A stretch of 62,000 nt of DNA, taken from positions 1,335,001 to 1,397,000 of the forward strand of contig WPIO01000005.1 of the NCBI GenBank assembly GCA_009760855.2. Reading direction: 5' to 3'. Of the stretch, positions 1-12,534 are shown one piece after another (the stretch's first letter is position 1; the number at the start of each line of letters is the position of its first letter). The notes beneath the pieces were generated by a model. That model saw nothing but the letters and a program-made list of their open reading frames with translations. It did not search any database and was not told the DNA's origin. Source of the DNA: Cristatella mucedo. Lineage: Eukaryota > Bryozoa > Phylactolaemata > Cristatellidae. The position numbers were made by a program, and so were the translations under genes.

Positions 1-135
1 TGCAGACTCGCTAACAAGACAGTTCTTTAGAAAGCAATGAATTACCCGAGGTTGTTCGGCCGTTTGCTACACTAAAACATGCACACACGTGCACACGCAC
101 AAGTCACCCGTGTTCAGACGCGCCCACAAACATTT

Positions 136-166
<31 letters not shown>

Positions 167-168
167 AA

Positions 169-231
<63 letters not shown>

Positions 232-232
232 C
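136..232. repeat. (CA)n microsatellite
   Basis: A short CT run leads into an almost pure CA tract of about 90 bp, broken once by 'aaacatt'. Open frames across it encode only Thr-His repeats and are not genes. Confidence 0.97.
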
Positions 233-316
233 AGACACATACACACATATTGTTGTATATACGAGCCCATACAAATAAATATTTGCTTACACATATACGT
301 TATACACAAGTGAGTG

Positions 317-318
<2 letters not shown>

Positions 319-393
<75 letters not shown>

Positions 394-415
394 TGTGTGT
401 GTGTGAGTGTGTGTT
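319..415. repeat. (GT)n microsatellite
   Basis: A GT tract of about 80 bp followed by GA-interrupted GT. It is the strand complement of the CA tract about 90 bp upstream, so the two could pair. Confidence 0.97.
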
Positions 416-2424
416 GTGCATCTGGGCCAAGAAGTGCTGATAGCCTGACCTGGCGCCGATCCAAACGGGAGTTTCGCGGCAAGTTCAAGGTTTAGCCCCT
501 CGTTCTAGGGCTAGTGGGCTTGTCCTATTGCCAGGGTTTGTCACTGGCCGCAATCAGCTGTTGGCTGCGGTTTAATGTCAGTGCTGGCGTAATTATTTTA
601 ATCGCGGTCAGGCGTAGGAGTCCTTAAAGGAAGGGGCAGGGCTCGATGGTAGTACCCGTGCCTCTGTTCACGTTGGTTCTCAAGACTTGCTCTCTACTCG
701 GGGATACTCGGCTAGCTATCGGTGCCCTCTTCTCCCAAAGGCCTCTGCCATGCAGCTGCTGCCGTCTGGTTCCGATGGGCAGACAGCTAGCTGCTGCTGT
801 TGCTGCTAACTGCTGTCACTTTGCACGGGAGCCACGGGGGAAGACTCCCATGGCTCTCATGTGCCTCCTGTGGAATCGATCGGCCTCAGCCGGCCTTGTA
901 GGAGCCGAGTGAACTTTCGACTCCAGGCGCATCGGCTTACCTACCTTTTTTGAATTTTTCCATCTGGAAAAGTCATCGTCGTCACCAGACTCGACGACAC
1001 GGCCAGCCGTGGCATAGATCCGGCTTACCTAGTTTGACTACTGTTATGCCACAGGAGCTAGTGCCCTGAGGTATCAGGAACAATGGCCTCGCCTCAGTCT
1101 CTTTCTCTCACTCAAAGACTGCTGTCGAGAGATGCTATTACCCTGTAGGTCTTATACTGGGAACTCACAGCCACCATTTGGACACAACGGTAAAACATTT
1201 TGTCCTGCTGCAGATTATGGCACTTCATTTCCTTTGCTGGTTCTTCTGTGCAACTTGCTTCCTTGACAGCTAGTGGCTAGTGGCTAGACAGCTAGTGGCC
1301 GAGGCTTCGACGGCTTCGAGTCCTCCGAGTCTACGTCTTTCTCCACCTCCTCTCCACCCTCTGGTGCACTATCAGCCGATGCCACTGTGCCCTGCATCTT
1401 CCGGCTGGCAGCGCTGCAGCAGCCGGATGCTGCAACCTGGGGCAGCCGGTGTGCGGTACGGTCTTGTTTATGGTCCTCGAAGCCTGATGCAAACGCAATC
1501 GAAGGGTGAGATTGCCAAGGTGCCGCCGAAAGCTGGGCACCAGCCATTTTCTAAGAGCTAGTTTGCTACAGCATTGGAGCACACTGCTGCTAGTGCCCGA
1601 ATTCCGTTTACACTACTGCTTTAATAGCCGTAGCATGGCATCGTGAGTGAGACTTTCACGAGCAAACGAACGATGCACAAGTTACCCGTTGCTAGAGATG
1701 CAAAGTGAGCAACCCAGGCTTGCACTTAGCAGCTTGTAGCTGGTAGATAGGCGCTTAGCATTTTGAAGGACTCGCCGTCCACTAGTGCTCAGCACAAAAA
1801 AAGCAAATGTGGCAAGTCGTCGGCAGTAACTACTACTTGCTGATGCCATTCGTCGCTTAATGACAGCAGGAAGAATTATCTGGTTGTATCGTCAGTGGCT
1901 AGCATCCGTGGCAAACGTAGCATTATTAAATAATAATATTAATGATATTTAGACATTTGTTTATGGGTATTTCAACTGGACGCGATCGGACGATGACCTG
2001 GGCGTTTTTTCCAGTAAATAGATTAGCTTTACAGACAACACTTGCCCATCCATGATGTTCATCCGTCCCAGCTTGCTCTCGGTTCATATGATGGCCTGTC
2101 AGCTCTGGCTGGTGGAGCCCTCGACTTCTGACACTGACTTCTAGCATGCCTACAGACTCTGGTCGTATGCTAGGGTTTTTTGCATTATTTTCATAACTAC
2201 CGTCTAGTTTTTTGATCTTTTCTTTCTGAATGTGTCATGCTTGTAAACTTGTCAAAGGAAGCTTGGTCTCACGATTCAAATCAATAAATTCAAGTGCAGT
2301 GATCGTTCTGCTTTGTTTGCTACGATGGCGGGCCTGCTGCACTCCCAGCGTGAGGGCATACAGTAGCCAGCCAGTAAAGCCCCGGGAGCCTAGGCTAAAC
2401 GGGGACCTCGCCGGGGCAGCGACC
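416..2424. other. No supported gene; unassigned DNA
   Basis: Frames here are short, have no recognisable domain and no convincing splice pattern. A stretch at about 1206-1265 (starting 'ctgcagattatggcacttca') resembles the 3' coding end of LINE family B seen at 11.3, 15.1 and 44.5 kb, and is probably a small relic of it. Confidence 0.5.
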
Positions 2425-2464
2425 GAAATATATATATATAATATATATATATATATATCTATAT

Positions 2465-2500
<36 letters not shown>

Positions 2501-2600
2501 CATATCTAAGGAGAAGGCAAAGCCTTCTATTTTTAACATATATATATATATATATATATTAAATATATAAACACAAACATATACATATACATATATAAAT
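2425..2600. repeat. AT-rich (TA)n microsatellite cluster
   Basis: Three TA tracts separated by short unique pieces. They lie against a LINE/SINE tail fragment, and such tails commonly end in TA or ATT runs here. Confidence 0.9.
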
Positions 2601-2665
2601 CATTTGTATAGCAACCTAAGTGAACTCTAACTCTAAGTGAACTCTTGATCTCTATTCACAGATAT
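2597..2665 (-). mobile_element. Fragment of SINE-1/LINE-A 3' tail
   Basis: The segment 'atcatttgtatagcaaccta' followed by 'gtgaactct...atctctattca' is the reverse complement of the shared tail (aGAGATtaAGTTCTCT..GGcGCTATAcAAATGA). Only the tail is left; no tRNA-like head is present. Confidence 0.6.
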
Positions 2666-3488
2666 CACGGGGCTCCTTGGCGATATTGTGATTTTCTCCT
2701 ACATCCAAGAGGTTTAGTCCGAATTGAGTCACACTTCCCCCGAATTTTTAAAAGACTGTTTGCACCCACCGCTAAGGCGATGCATGTATTATCAGCCATC
2801 GCGGCTTGCCGCCAAGGACACTGCCACAACTGTTCTCCTGGTTTTCCCCGTGGGTTGCCCGGACTCGCTCGTGAAGTTTTACCGCACCGACGGCTCTCCA
2901 GACCCGGACCGAGGTGGCCGCGAAATGGTTGCGGTTTGGCATCGAATTTGCAAACGTACGCATTCGCATACTCGCATACCGCTCACCGGGATTCGGCAAT
3001 CGTGCACGATACGTGAAAATTTAAAGCCGAGGATTAGAAGCCATGCGTTGAATGTCGAATGGAGGAACAGTCACGAGTAGCTCAGTCGGTTGGAGCACTG
3101 GATGAGTAAACCTGAGGTTGTGGGAGCTTAGCCAGTTCGAGGTTAAATTATTTTTCATCGTTCAGTTTTTCGACGGACGGCCTCCAATCGATCCGAATTT
3201 TGAAATGGCACTGTGGATAAAGCTGTACGAAACACTTCACCCTCTTCGAGTGGGTGTCAAGTCCACATCGCCTGCTGTTCAAGCAGGTTGCTTGTCACCT
3301 GGGCTACCGAGAGGACCACGACCGCCTTGCAAAAAGCTGAGCCTGACGGCGTGACATCGGGAAGACATCACATATCTTGCACGACTCTTAGCCGCCCATG
3401 CATTATGCTGCTGCTGCCTGGCACTTGTCTGACCCTTTGCCATTTGCTGCTAACACCGCTGGCTGCCGCTAAAGATTTATTGGCTGGA
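2666..3488. other. No supported gene
   Basis: Overlapping frames of about 120 codons at 2645-3080 have no recognisable domain and no splice support. Apart from the tRNA-like stretch at 3066-3145 nothing is assignable. Confidence 0.5.
3066..3145 (+). mobile_element. tRNA-like sequence, probable SINE head
   Basis: 'gtagctcagtcggttggagc' matches the D-arm/A-box of a tRNA almost perfectly. A B-box-like 'cagttcgagg' follows at a longer than normal distance. The acceptor stem and CCA-end pairing are not convincing, so this is better read as a tRNA-derived SINE head or tRNA pseudogene than as a working tRNA gene. Confidence 0.4.
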
Positions 3489-3620
3489 AGAGGAGGGGAT
3501 GAGGAGGTGTGAGGACGAGAAAGAGAAGAAAGACACGGACGAGGAGGGAGAAGATGAAGATGAGGAGGACAAGGAAGGGGAGAAGGAGGAGAAAGAGGAG
3601 GAGGAGGATGAGCAGGAGGG
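3489..3620. repeat. Purine-only GAG/GAA/GAC tract
   Basis: About 130 bp of nearly pure purine on the + strand (gaggag, gaagaa, gacgag units). The encoded Glu/Asp/Lys run (+) or Ser run (-) is low-complexity and not a gene. Such tracts can form triplexes. Confidence 0.85.
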
Positions 3621-3954
3621 CTTTACAATATTAATTTCGTACTGTATGAATCCACCTGAGAGGTTCAGCAACTTTCACTCATCGCGGGCTTCGAGGCAGC
3701 AGACGTCGAGCTCGAAACAAGCAGGCACCGATCGGTGTTCCCTCAGCGAGCTTTGGATGCCTGGCACTTCAGCTTCGTTCGGCAGGAGTAGTCTTCGGAT
3801 GTGGTGAGCGCTTAACACATATCGGTCTATCATTGGACAACGGTGTTCCAACTATCTCCACTTTCCTTCTCGTGTGGAGCAAAAGTGTGGCAACAGCACT
3901 GGAGGAAAAAGCGTGGCAGCAGCACCCAGCTCAGTCTGTTAGCACATTATTAGC

Positions 3955-4112
3955 TGATCTGACAGCCTCATTTGTATAGCAGCAGAATAGCCTTGACGGC
4001 TATCACCACCGCTTGCAGTTGGCAATAAGGAATCACCAAACTGAAGGATTCAAACCCACGACTTCGGTCGTGAAGAGAGAGCACACGACCTCCTTGGCTA
4101 TAGCGGTCTATG
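3955..4112 (-). mobile_element. SINE-2 copy (tRNA-derived)
   Basis: On the minus strand this reads a tRNA-like head with B-box 'gggtttgaatcc', then 'ttgccaactgcaagcggtgg', 'tgatagccgtcaaggctatt' and 'ctgctgctatacaaatga'. The same order is found at 11.83 kb (+) and 57.4 kb (-), which defines a second SINE family distinct from SINE-1. Confidence 0.75.
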
Positions 4113-5589
4113 ATACATCCAGGCACATCATCCACGATCAGGTGCCCGGCTTCCTAGCTGTCGACCTACTTCAGCTCAGATGACGTGCTGCAGCATTCAT
4201 CGGTCAGCCAATGAATAATAAGTAGCTACACTACTGAACAGTCAGTAGGATCTATATACAGCACTTAACACCCCACAGGCACGTCGTGGAGCTAGAAAGG
4301 AAGAATACAGTGTCATATGCTGTGGGGAGTCGAACATACCGCAGTCATGGCCAGTGGATTGATTACACGGTAACCAGCAGGCCTAGCAAGCCCGTGCTAT
4401 ATGGGGGCATGGTCTCATCAGTTCGAGCCCCAGGCACCCAGCCCAGGCCACCGAGCATGCTATCTAAGCAGGCCGAGCATGCAAGAGTCTGCGAGAGAAA
4501 GGAATCTCGAGAAACTGCCGAGAGAATCTGCGATTCAATGCTAACCTAAATAAGTACCTTTTGAACCTCATGCGAATGCTAGCAAAGCTTAACATTTGGA
4601 TGACTTGAGTTTTTTTTACACGCATCTATTTAATACCATCTACGTTCATCCAACCGACACATTCTCAGGAAGCAGACATGTATAACTGAAAGCAAGCAGC
4701 ACTGAGGGCATCAGGCAGTCACAACAGTCAAACCTGGCGGCCCTTGTATGAAGGCCTGCACAGTCGAATTCTACTTGAAAGCAAGCTGGCGTCTGGTCAG
4801 CAGGTGCGCCCTGGGCTGTTCGCAGAAAAGCCAGTTCACGTAGTGCATGTTGGATCAGGAGCAGGTGCACGAATAGCCCCCTCTTGAGAGGATGGGTGTC
4901 TTACTATCACGGTGCCTGTGTGAAGCTGCAATCCATCCCTAGCTAGTCGATGCTGAGCACAGCAGCAGCAAATGAGCCAGAGAGAGAACACCAGAGGAAG
5001 TACAGGAAAGGTGAGCCTCAAGTGCGAGGCATTTTTCTTACCTATCATTGATGAATTGTGATAGCCTGACTGAACGAGTGATGTCGCACAAGTAGCTGCT
5101 TGTGCTGAGACATAAGAACGAGCCAAGTGCTGGATGGCAAGTAATCCTCAGTTTGTTGACAAAACGGACAGCAGAAAGCCTAGGGCTAGCTGCAGGCTAT
5201 CAGCCTAACCCAGTCGGAATACCTATTTGGCTGTGCTTCTGGGCTTATGCCCAGTCTAATGGTAACATCTGGCAGCTCACCAAATGCAAATCCTCAGCAG
5301 CAGTCAACAGTGGCTGGTTTGCCGAAAAGCTCTTGTCGATCGCCAGCAAAAGGGTTGAGCGATTCCCAGAAAAGCGCATAACTGTTCTCTTTAATTTAGG
5401 AATAATCTGCACGGGATGCTCTGTAACCAGTCAAAGCAATGGCATCTGGCCTTGCTGACCTTTGACCTCAGCGTTAGCTCATGATCAGTCGGCTGCCCTG
5501 CAGTTAACAGGCCAGTATAGCCAAGACATTGCCCTGGCAGTCCCCATGGCAGCCACTGAATGGAAAAGCCGTTAAAAGGAAATAGCTGT
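4113..5589. other. No supported gene
   Basis: Several short frames on both strands (up to 118 codons) lack domains, conserved motifs and credible exon boundaries. No RNA gene or repeat was recognised. Confidence 0.5.
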
Positions 5590-5690
5590 AGCCTAGTAGC
5601 AGCAGCAGGACCAGCAGCATCACCAGCACCAGTAGCAGCAGCAGCAGCTCCAGAACCAGCACCAGTAGCAGAAGCAGAGCTAAGATTTTC
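5590..5690. repeat. Imperfect AGC/CCAGCA trinucleotide repeat
   Basis: Interrupted agc/cca units encode an Ala/Pro-rich or Ser-rich run in a 61-codon frame. Nothing else supports coding. Confidence 0.75.
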
Positions 5691-5779
5691 AGCTAGGGGG
5701 CAAGACTCGCACGATTATCATGTAGGAGGCAAGACCCACAAGTAATGAAAAGTGTTGTGAACAATCACAAAGTTTGTTC

Positions 5780-5895
5780 GCAATAATAAAAATTATAATA
5801 CATTTGTAAAGCACCTTCAGAGTACTCAATCTCTTTCTAGGCACTTTCCATTTGCCGCAAAGGAAGCATGATCGAATGGTCAGTGGTCGATTCGT
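5780..5895 (-). mobile_element. LINE-A 3' tail fragment
   Basis: 'aataataaaaattataatac' is followed by 'gcaccttcagagtactcaat' and 'ctctttctaggcactttcca'. Reverse-complemented, this matches the end of the LINE-A copies at 12.54, 38.6 and 47.55 kb, including the (ATT)-type tail. Confidence 0.7.
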
Positions 5896-6899
5896 ACTGG
5901 TAGTTTGTCAGTCGAGGTATAAGTATAGGAGATGGCCCAGGTCGCCGACCTGCTCTAACGGGAATATGCCCCCCATCTATGGAGAATGTTCTTTCTGCCC
6001 AGCCCTCGGCTTCACCTCTGAGCAGCAGAATCTTGATATCTTATTGCCCATTTCTTCCACTGTGGCTGCTACTAGACCTTATAGTACACACGCACACATG
6101 CAGTTATAAGAAACAGACAAGCTTGGTAAGCTTGCCTGTTTGTAGGCAAACGTCCCGGAGGTTTGTTGTCTTCAATTATAGATACATTTCGCAAAATTTA
6201 TCAACGTGAAATGAGAAATGAACTAGCAGGTTTATGTCTAAGTAGAACTGAACTCACATTTTAAATTTCATGTTGATTTGTAAAGTATTGACAGGTTTTG
6301 GATTTTCAAGGCTCAAAGCTTTACTCTAAATTTAAGCTCTATACAAGTCACGATCGTGTGGTTAACAAAGTGTAAGCATGTACATCGATCAACCAGGGTT
6401 CAGCAAGGTGGGACACAAGTCGCATACAATACAGAAGTAGGTAAATTTGCTATTTGTAGGAATGTTGCTTTCTGTTTACTTCCGAGTTAGACATAGTTTT
6501 TATAATAATTCTATCTTTCATTTGCAAATCGCTAAAACTTGCGATCCCGTTTCTAACACGTCTGTCTTTTGAAAGGTACCTTAAACAAATGCTCGATTGT
6601 TGGACCGATTTTCTCAGTATTTCTTGATATTATTCCTTAACAACTATTTAAATGAGTCCCTGTCATTTAGAAAATTCTCTTTGGTGTATTACCATTTGCA
6701 TATGACTGTAACTATTAACTATGAAGGAAGGTTACTTTTAGTTTCAGCTCGACATTTCTTCTCCGAACAAGTCTCTTTAATGCATGCTTATCTCAATTCA
6801 ACTTCATCTGGCTCATTTGCTCTAAGCATTCACGCGGTATAGCACCAAAGCGCTCAGGTATATCACATACAATATCAATACAAGCGAACTGTCCTACAT
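5896..6899. other. No supported gene
   Basis: AT-rich single-copy DNA with short frames only. No domain or splice structure was recognised. Confidence 0.5.
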
Positions 6900-7203
<304 letters not shown>

Positions 7204-7555
7204 ATGCACACTCTCTCACGCACATTCTCTTCCATTCACCTTGTTTGGCCACACTTCACTGCCCCCTCTTGTCTCTGACTGCCTTTCAGGAATGGCTGGA
7301 TTTTAATGTTTTCACTATTCTAACTTAGCAGCTATTCAGGTGAATTTACTTAGATCACAGTTCAATAGGATAAAGCTGCTTACATGTCTCACAGACAGGG
7401 TGCTTTAAGCAGCAACGGATGCATTCAATTGGAGGTATGCTCTTTTCTCAATATTTTTCCTGCTGTCACATAAATCCAGTGATGTCGGTTCGCCCATATC
7501 TACAGCTTCGTAGAATGCAGGTATGTCGTTCTCCGCGGCAGCACATGCACAAGTA

Positions 7556-7576
7556 TGTGTGCGTGCGTGTGTGTGC

Positions 7577-7618
<42 letters not shown>

Positions 7619-7650
7619 CTCTGTGTGTCTCTCTGTGTGTGTGCATCGCT
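7556..7650. repeat. (GT)n microsatellite
   Basis: GT tract with GTGC interruptions, then 'ctctgtgtgtctctctgtgt'. Confidence 0.95.
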
Positions 7651-7659
7651 CGAGTGAGC

Positions 7660-9439
7660 GAGCGCACATTCGTTCCGTTCGAACCGTTGAGTCTGAGTCA
7701 GCATTTAAGTTCGATCTGTGTAAGCCACCTTTGCTATAACAAACCATTAATTGCTGTAGAATTCCAGGCCACCGTGTGCAATTTAGCTTGACCGACTACA
7801 ACAAGCACAACCAATTGGCTGCTGTCATGAAATATTGTTAAACTAATAACCTAGCCATCTGGACCCTTTCCAGTTTCACCACAAGAACCATACATTATCC
7901 GTACATTGCAATGAAACCTTTCACCACTAAAAAAACTTTGTAAACTACTTACGGTGGGCTCAAAAACCTGAGCTTGGCTAGCCATTAAAGTCGTGGATTT
8001 GACTGCAGTATCCAGATTAACCGGCTGGATACTCGACAGGACCAGAGCATGCTGGCAGCACGTGCTTTACTGAAAAACTGCTGGAGAAATAGACCCATAC
8101 TTGAGAAGAAAAAAGGTCCGCCTCTTCTTCTCAGGAACCTGAGAGCTGGCTTTATTACCTCCTGCGGATACGATTGAGACTATCAGCTGCCTAGATTGAG
8201 AGTGGTCAAGCAGCAATCAATATACTAGTGCACCTGACCCACAATTTAAGCTCTCTAGCTAAGGCAGTCGACGCTTTCCACTGCTCTGACCTTTATGGCA
8301 GCCCTTATGCATCCCCGAGAGGTCGCTCGGTGTTCGCATGACACCTCCCCGAGGTCCTGGCAAACTTGGCTGAGTCGCCGACAATCACAGAGCTGCACGG
8401 TAGTGGAGTCATCACCTGGAGGACATCTCTAAACTAGGATGACGCTAGGCATGAAATGATCTGTAGCTTCGGTCACATAGTCATTATTGCCACAGAAAAG
8501 GTTTCTAGCCAGAAGGAGCATGAGTGATAAAATAGTTCAACCCATCTACTGTGAAACTGACCCATCGATCGGCATCAGTTTATGGAGGCGATGCCATAGT
8601 TAAATAACGAAATACTTAGTTTTGCAATGTAAAAGTTATATCTGGATTTTTCGGCATGTACAAACCATGCTGGAATTTAAATCAGGCATCCTATCTTTAA
8701 AATCTGCTAGTGATGAGATGTCCGTCTTCACGATCATGAAGGGAGAGATTAACACGGTTGGGTAACCCAGCTTTATGCTGCAGGTGATTAGTGATTCTCA
8801 CTTCTTGCTTAGCATAAGCAATAACCGTGAAAAGAGCACCGTAAACAGAATCTGCTCTGATGACATTTGCAATCATTTGTGGTGTTACCTTAAAATTGCA
8901 CTTTTAGGAAAACGTTAGCCTGCCTATATGATTCTACTAGCTGTGCCTCAAGCGACCTGGACGCTGATGCAATATACCTCCAAAGGGGTCTTAAAAAAAC
9001 CAGGTCCGGGACTTTGCTTGAACCCAAAGAATGAACTTTAAACTGACGTTTCACATCAGTAAGCATGATGGTACCTGATGAGTTGGAACTGCCAGAGTTA
9101 ACCGTGCCAACGGGCTGTGCTCACTGTAGCAGCAAATAATAGCCTTAGAGGTAAGTGTAACGTATACCACTTTGCCAGTGACAGGCTCCTCTACCAGATC
9201 TATACGTTCTGGTCCACCAATGCTTGATATGCTTTAGCATCAGCAGGTTTGCTTATGACAGCAAAATCGCATGCAACGATAATATCATGTCTTGTTGCTA
9301 ATGCCTGGCAAGTATCTTCTATTAAAGATAAGAAAAAGCTAAAGGCTATTTGATTCAACAGTCATCCATATACTGTAGCTGCAGAAGAGCCTTCGTGACC
9401 TTTTCCACCATCGTAGTTCGCTTTTGAAGATTGCTAGCC
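7660..9439. other. No supported gene
   Basis: A 1.8-kb stretch with very few open frames longer than 60 codons on either strand. No gene, RNA or repeat was recognised. Confidence 0.5.
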
Positions 9440-9500
9440 GAAGCTCTCGAACCCACGACCTGGGCCGTAAAATGCCTTACTGCTAGGCTAACAGATTCTT
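9440..9500 (-). mobile_element. SINE-2 head fragment
   Basis: 'ctcgaacccacgacctgggc' followed by 'cttactgctaggctaacaga' is the reverse complement of a SINE-2 tRNA-like head (A-box 'ttagcctagcagtaagg', B-box 'gggttcgagag'). The body is missing. Confidence 0.55.
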
Positions 9501-9505
9501 CCTCC

Positions 9506-10491
9506 GTGAGGGGCTGGGCGAAGGGAAGGCATCGTTGATGCTTGGTTCTTCGTTTACATTTTAGAGTCCAAATCATGGATCTCCTTGCATCAGCAGCAGC
9601 AGCAGCATGTTTACCCTTTATTGCCCGAATAGTCTCTATTAATCGCGACGGCAGCCTGCTGGGCACATCTGTTGTTTCCAATAGAAGTCGCACCTGCTGT
9701 TTCCGTTAGAAGTCTCGGGACTGGGCGATCCCAAGCCTGGCGATCGCCTTTGCCAGACCATACTAAAATAGTTCTCTGGCTGAAACCGGAGCTCTGGATT
9801 TCATTGCATTGCCCACCTGCCCCTGGTAGTCGCTGCTGGTACTATGGCATGCAGATAACTCTCAACATTCACCAGCCAGATTGTTATGCTGCTGCCCAAA
9901 GTTTTTAGCAGTCAAAAAATTATCTTTACCGAGACGTTGCAGGCCAGCAGCTGGGAGTTGGCATATATTCATTAAGCAGGCAGGGTTCTTCGGCTGCTAT
10001 GCCTTAATGCTGGCAACAGATGGGGGAGGGAGGGAGGGGGTCCACCCTCTTATCTAGTAGCCATAGATGCCTTCATTATCTTCTTTCGAAATACTGTACT
10101 TTCAGGGCCAGATGACTTGGTGGCTCCTGCCTCGGCTTTGTGAGCAGGAAGGAATGTAGTAGCCAGTGCACACGTGTCAGCCCACTTGTAGCTGCTGCTG
10201 TTTGCCGGTGGCTTGTTCCCAGATGCATCCCAGATTAAATCGCAAAAACTACCTCGCCCGTCACGTGCTTGCATGCCGTGAGGCCAGCAAAAGATGCCGA
10301 TGGGTTGACGAGCAGTGTCCACTGGCATATTTGACCCCGAACACACGATGCGGCCGGCAGAATTGCAAGCCAGCCAAGGAAAGGCTGCCTGGTAAAAGAT
10401 CCTAGCAGGCAGGCAGGTAGTGCAGCAGCTCACGGCCGGCCTGGCAGTGAGGCATTCACGCGACCTGCGCACGGCACGGATATGCTATACT
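9506..10491. other. No supported gene
   Basis: A 140-codon minus frame (10050-10472) is the longest here but has no recognisable domain or conserved motif, and it abuts a SINE. I treat it as chance. Confidence 0.45.
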
Positions 10492-10636
10492 TGATATATA
10501 ATTCATTTGTATAGCACCCCAACATAACTCACTCTCTATTCAGGCGCTTCACATGTGCCTCGGGGCTCGAGCCCACGACCTCAGCCAGACCGGGATTCGG
10601 AGCAAGCACCGTAACTGCTGGACCAAACCAGCTTAG
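10492..10636 (-). mobile_element. SINE-1 copy, near full length
   Basis: Minus strand reads 'agctggtttggtccagcagt' (A-box region), a B-box 'gggctcgagcc', 'acatgtgaagcgcctgaata' and the tail 'gctatacaaatgaattatat'. The order and spacing match the copies at 27.8, 40.07 and 57.97 kb. Confidence 0.85.
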
Positions 10637-10805
10637 CTATGACTGCCGGGACCACACACGCGAGTCAAAATCAACCTTTTGGCTAAGCGTATGCATTGTA
10701 GCACGAACAGCGAGCAAGCCATAACTCTCCCTATGAAGAGACACGACTGCAAAAGTCTACGACGATGTGCCTGGCCCAACGGTGTCAACACAAACAATTG
10801 CTGCT

Positions 10806-10824
10806 CTCCCTCTCTCTGTCTCTG

Positions 10825-10857
<33 letters not shown>

Positions 10858-10947
10858 ACACACGCACGCGTGCGCACGCACACACACACACACACACACA
10901 CACTTACACACACACACACACACTTACACACACACACATACACACAC

Positions 10948-10980
<33 letters not shown>
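10806..10980. repeat. (CT)n then (CA)n compound microsatellite
   Basis: About 50 bp of CT/CTGT followed by about 120 bp of CA with CTTA and CATA interruptions. Overlapping frames (Thr-His on +, Val-Cys on -) are artefacts. Confidence 0.96.
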
Positions 10981-11297
10981 GTATGGGTTCCTGCTCTCCC
11001 CAACCTGCTTACTAGACCCTTAAATACTTTTTCCTTATCAAAGGGTCTAGCCATGAATGTACATCAAAGGGACTAGGTCGTAATCCGACATTGAAGTGCA
11101 GCAAAACCCGCTCAAATCAGAAGCCCATCGTTCAGTGGCATAAATCATCCATAAACAGACTGCAGAGGGGCATAAAATAGCCACTGCACAAACACTAAAC
11201 CACATAATTACATCGGTAACTAGAAAGAAAGAAGCAGCCTGAGAGTATGACATCAAATGTGGGACAGTTTCCAAGTTATGTAGGCATCAGCCAAATG

Positions 11298-11575
11298 CAA
11301 CGACAACTACTCTCCAACTGCCGACTATGGCACATCTTTTTCAGCGGCCCTGAACTGCTACTTCTATGCTACTCACTACCTCAACTGCTCTCCTGACTCT
11401 GCTATGGTTCCCACTTTCTCTTTGTTGCGTGAGACGAAATCTGTTGGCTACCAAGTTCGTACCGAAAGCCGCTTAGGCTGTGAGTGCGCTATACAAAACT
11501 CTCCTGCGTAACACCCACATGGTCTTTATGACTTTGTGGAGTTACTGACGGAGATACATTACATTACATTACATG
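11298..11575 (+). mobile_element. LINE-B 3' end (RT C-terminus, pseudogene)
   Basis: Starting 'ctactctccaactgccgact', this matches the 3' coding end and tail of LINE-B copies at 14.9, 19.5 and 44.3 kb. It ends in 'ctttgtggagttactgacgg', 'agat' and an (ACATT)4 tail, which marks the 3' terminus of the element. It is 5'-truncated, as is usual for non-LTR retrotransposons. Confidence 0.8.
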
Positions 11576-11821
11576 ATGGATGCTATAGCTTGCCAAACTA
11601 TTCAGTGGTCTCAGGCTGGATTTTTCGTTCAATCAGTGCATCATCGATGCTATCATCGATGCTAGCCAGCCATGCAAGCACTAATGAAATAGATTATGGA
11701 ACAGCACTTTCATGCAACGTAAGATTTTTTAAGAGTTCTTGATACCGAAGGACAGACATAACATGTGTAGGTCTATCGATATGGGCCAGCACAATCTGGT
11801 CGAATGGTTTAATATACTGTG

Positions 11822-11985
11822 ATAGCGCAGTAGGTAAGGTGCTCATACTTCACGACCGAGGTTGTGGTTTCGAATCCTGCAGTTGGGTGAGTCTTTTTTG
11901 CCAACTGTAAGCTGTGGTGATAGCCGGTAAGGCTCTTCAGCTGCTATACATATGAAGTTGTTAGATCAGCTAAGACTTTTTGGAC
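11822..11985 (+). mobile_element. SINE-2 copy (tRNA-derived)
   Basis: A-box-like 'tgatagcgcagtaggtaagg' and B-box-like 'ggtttcgaatcc' head the element. They are followed by 'ttttttgccaactgtaagct', 'gtggtgatagccggtaaggc' and 'gctgctatacatatgaagtt'. The order is the same as at 3.96 and 57.4 kb. Confidence 0.8.
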
Positions 11986-12534
11986 CCGGCTGGCACGTTT
12001 GTGCCAAGAGATGTGCCTCTCAGCCTCCCTCTTACGGCAGCCTTGTGATAGGTGGCTCTGTGAGGGATTCCACCCCCTGGCTCATTCCTGCGTAAGCTTC
12101 TTTGGCCAAACAAGTGCTGTGTCGTTAAATGCACCGGAGCCTTCTTCTTGCTAACAGCCTTGACCTGATTTCGTAGGCTGTCGAGAAGTTCGATCCAGTC
12201 TTCCCTCGGGAGATCGCTTCTCTACCAGCCAACGAAGGGAAAAACGCCCACACAGCGCTTCCATGTAAGTGTTCTGCCTTGTCATCGCCTAAGCAGTTCA
12301 AATGATTGTGTCAGCAGGTGCAGCCGTTTGAGTTGCATTCGATATCAGGCCTGCGAAACTTACGAATCACTTGCTTCTGCTCTTTGTTGCTGGGAGATTC
12401 CAATTGGTCGCCACTCTATTCCTAAACCAATAGATGGTCAGGCGAGTTTAAAATCCTCCACAGGATGCAAGCAGCTCAAAGTGAGACAGAGGCGTACGAC
12501 TGAGGGATTGAGTGACACGCTCCATGTGCGCATG
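11986..12534. other. No supported gene
   Basis: Unassigned DNA between a SINE and a LINE. No frame has recognisable content. Confidence 0.45.

Noticed and set aside
79-495. Open frames across the CA/GT tracts, encoding Thr-His or Cys-Val repeats
   Set aside because: They exist only because dinucleotide repeats lack stops; no other coding signal.
3066-3145. Functional tRNA gene
   Set aside because: The D-arm is good but arms do not fold into a proper cloverleaf and the T-loop spacing is wrong; SINE head or pseudogene preferred.
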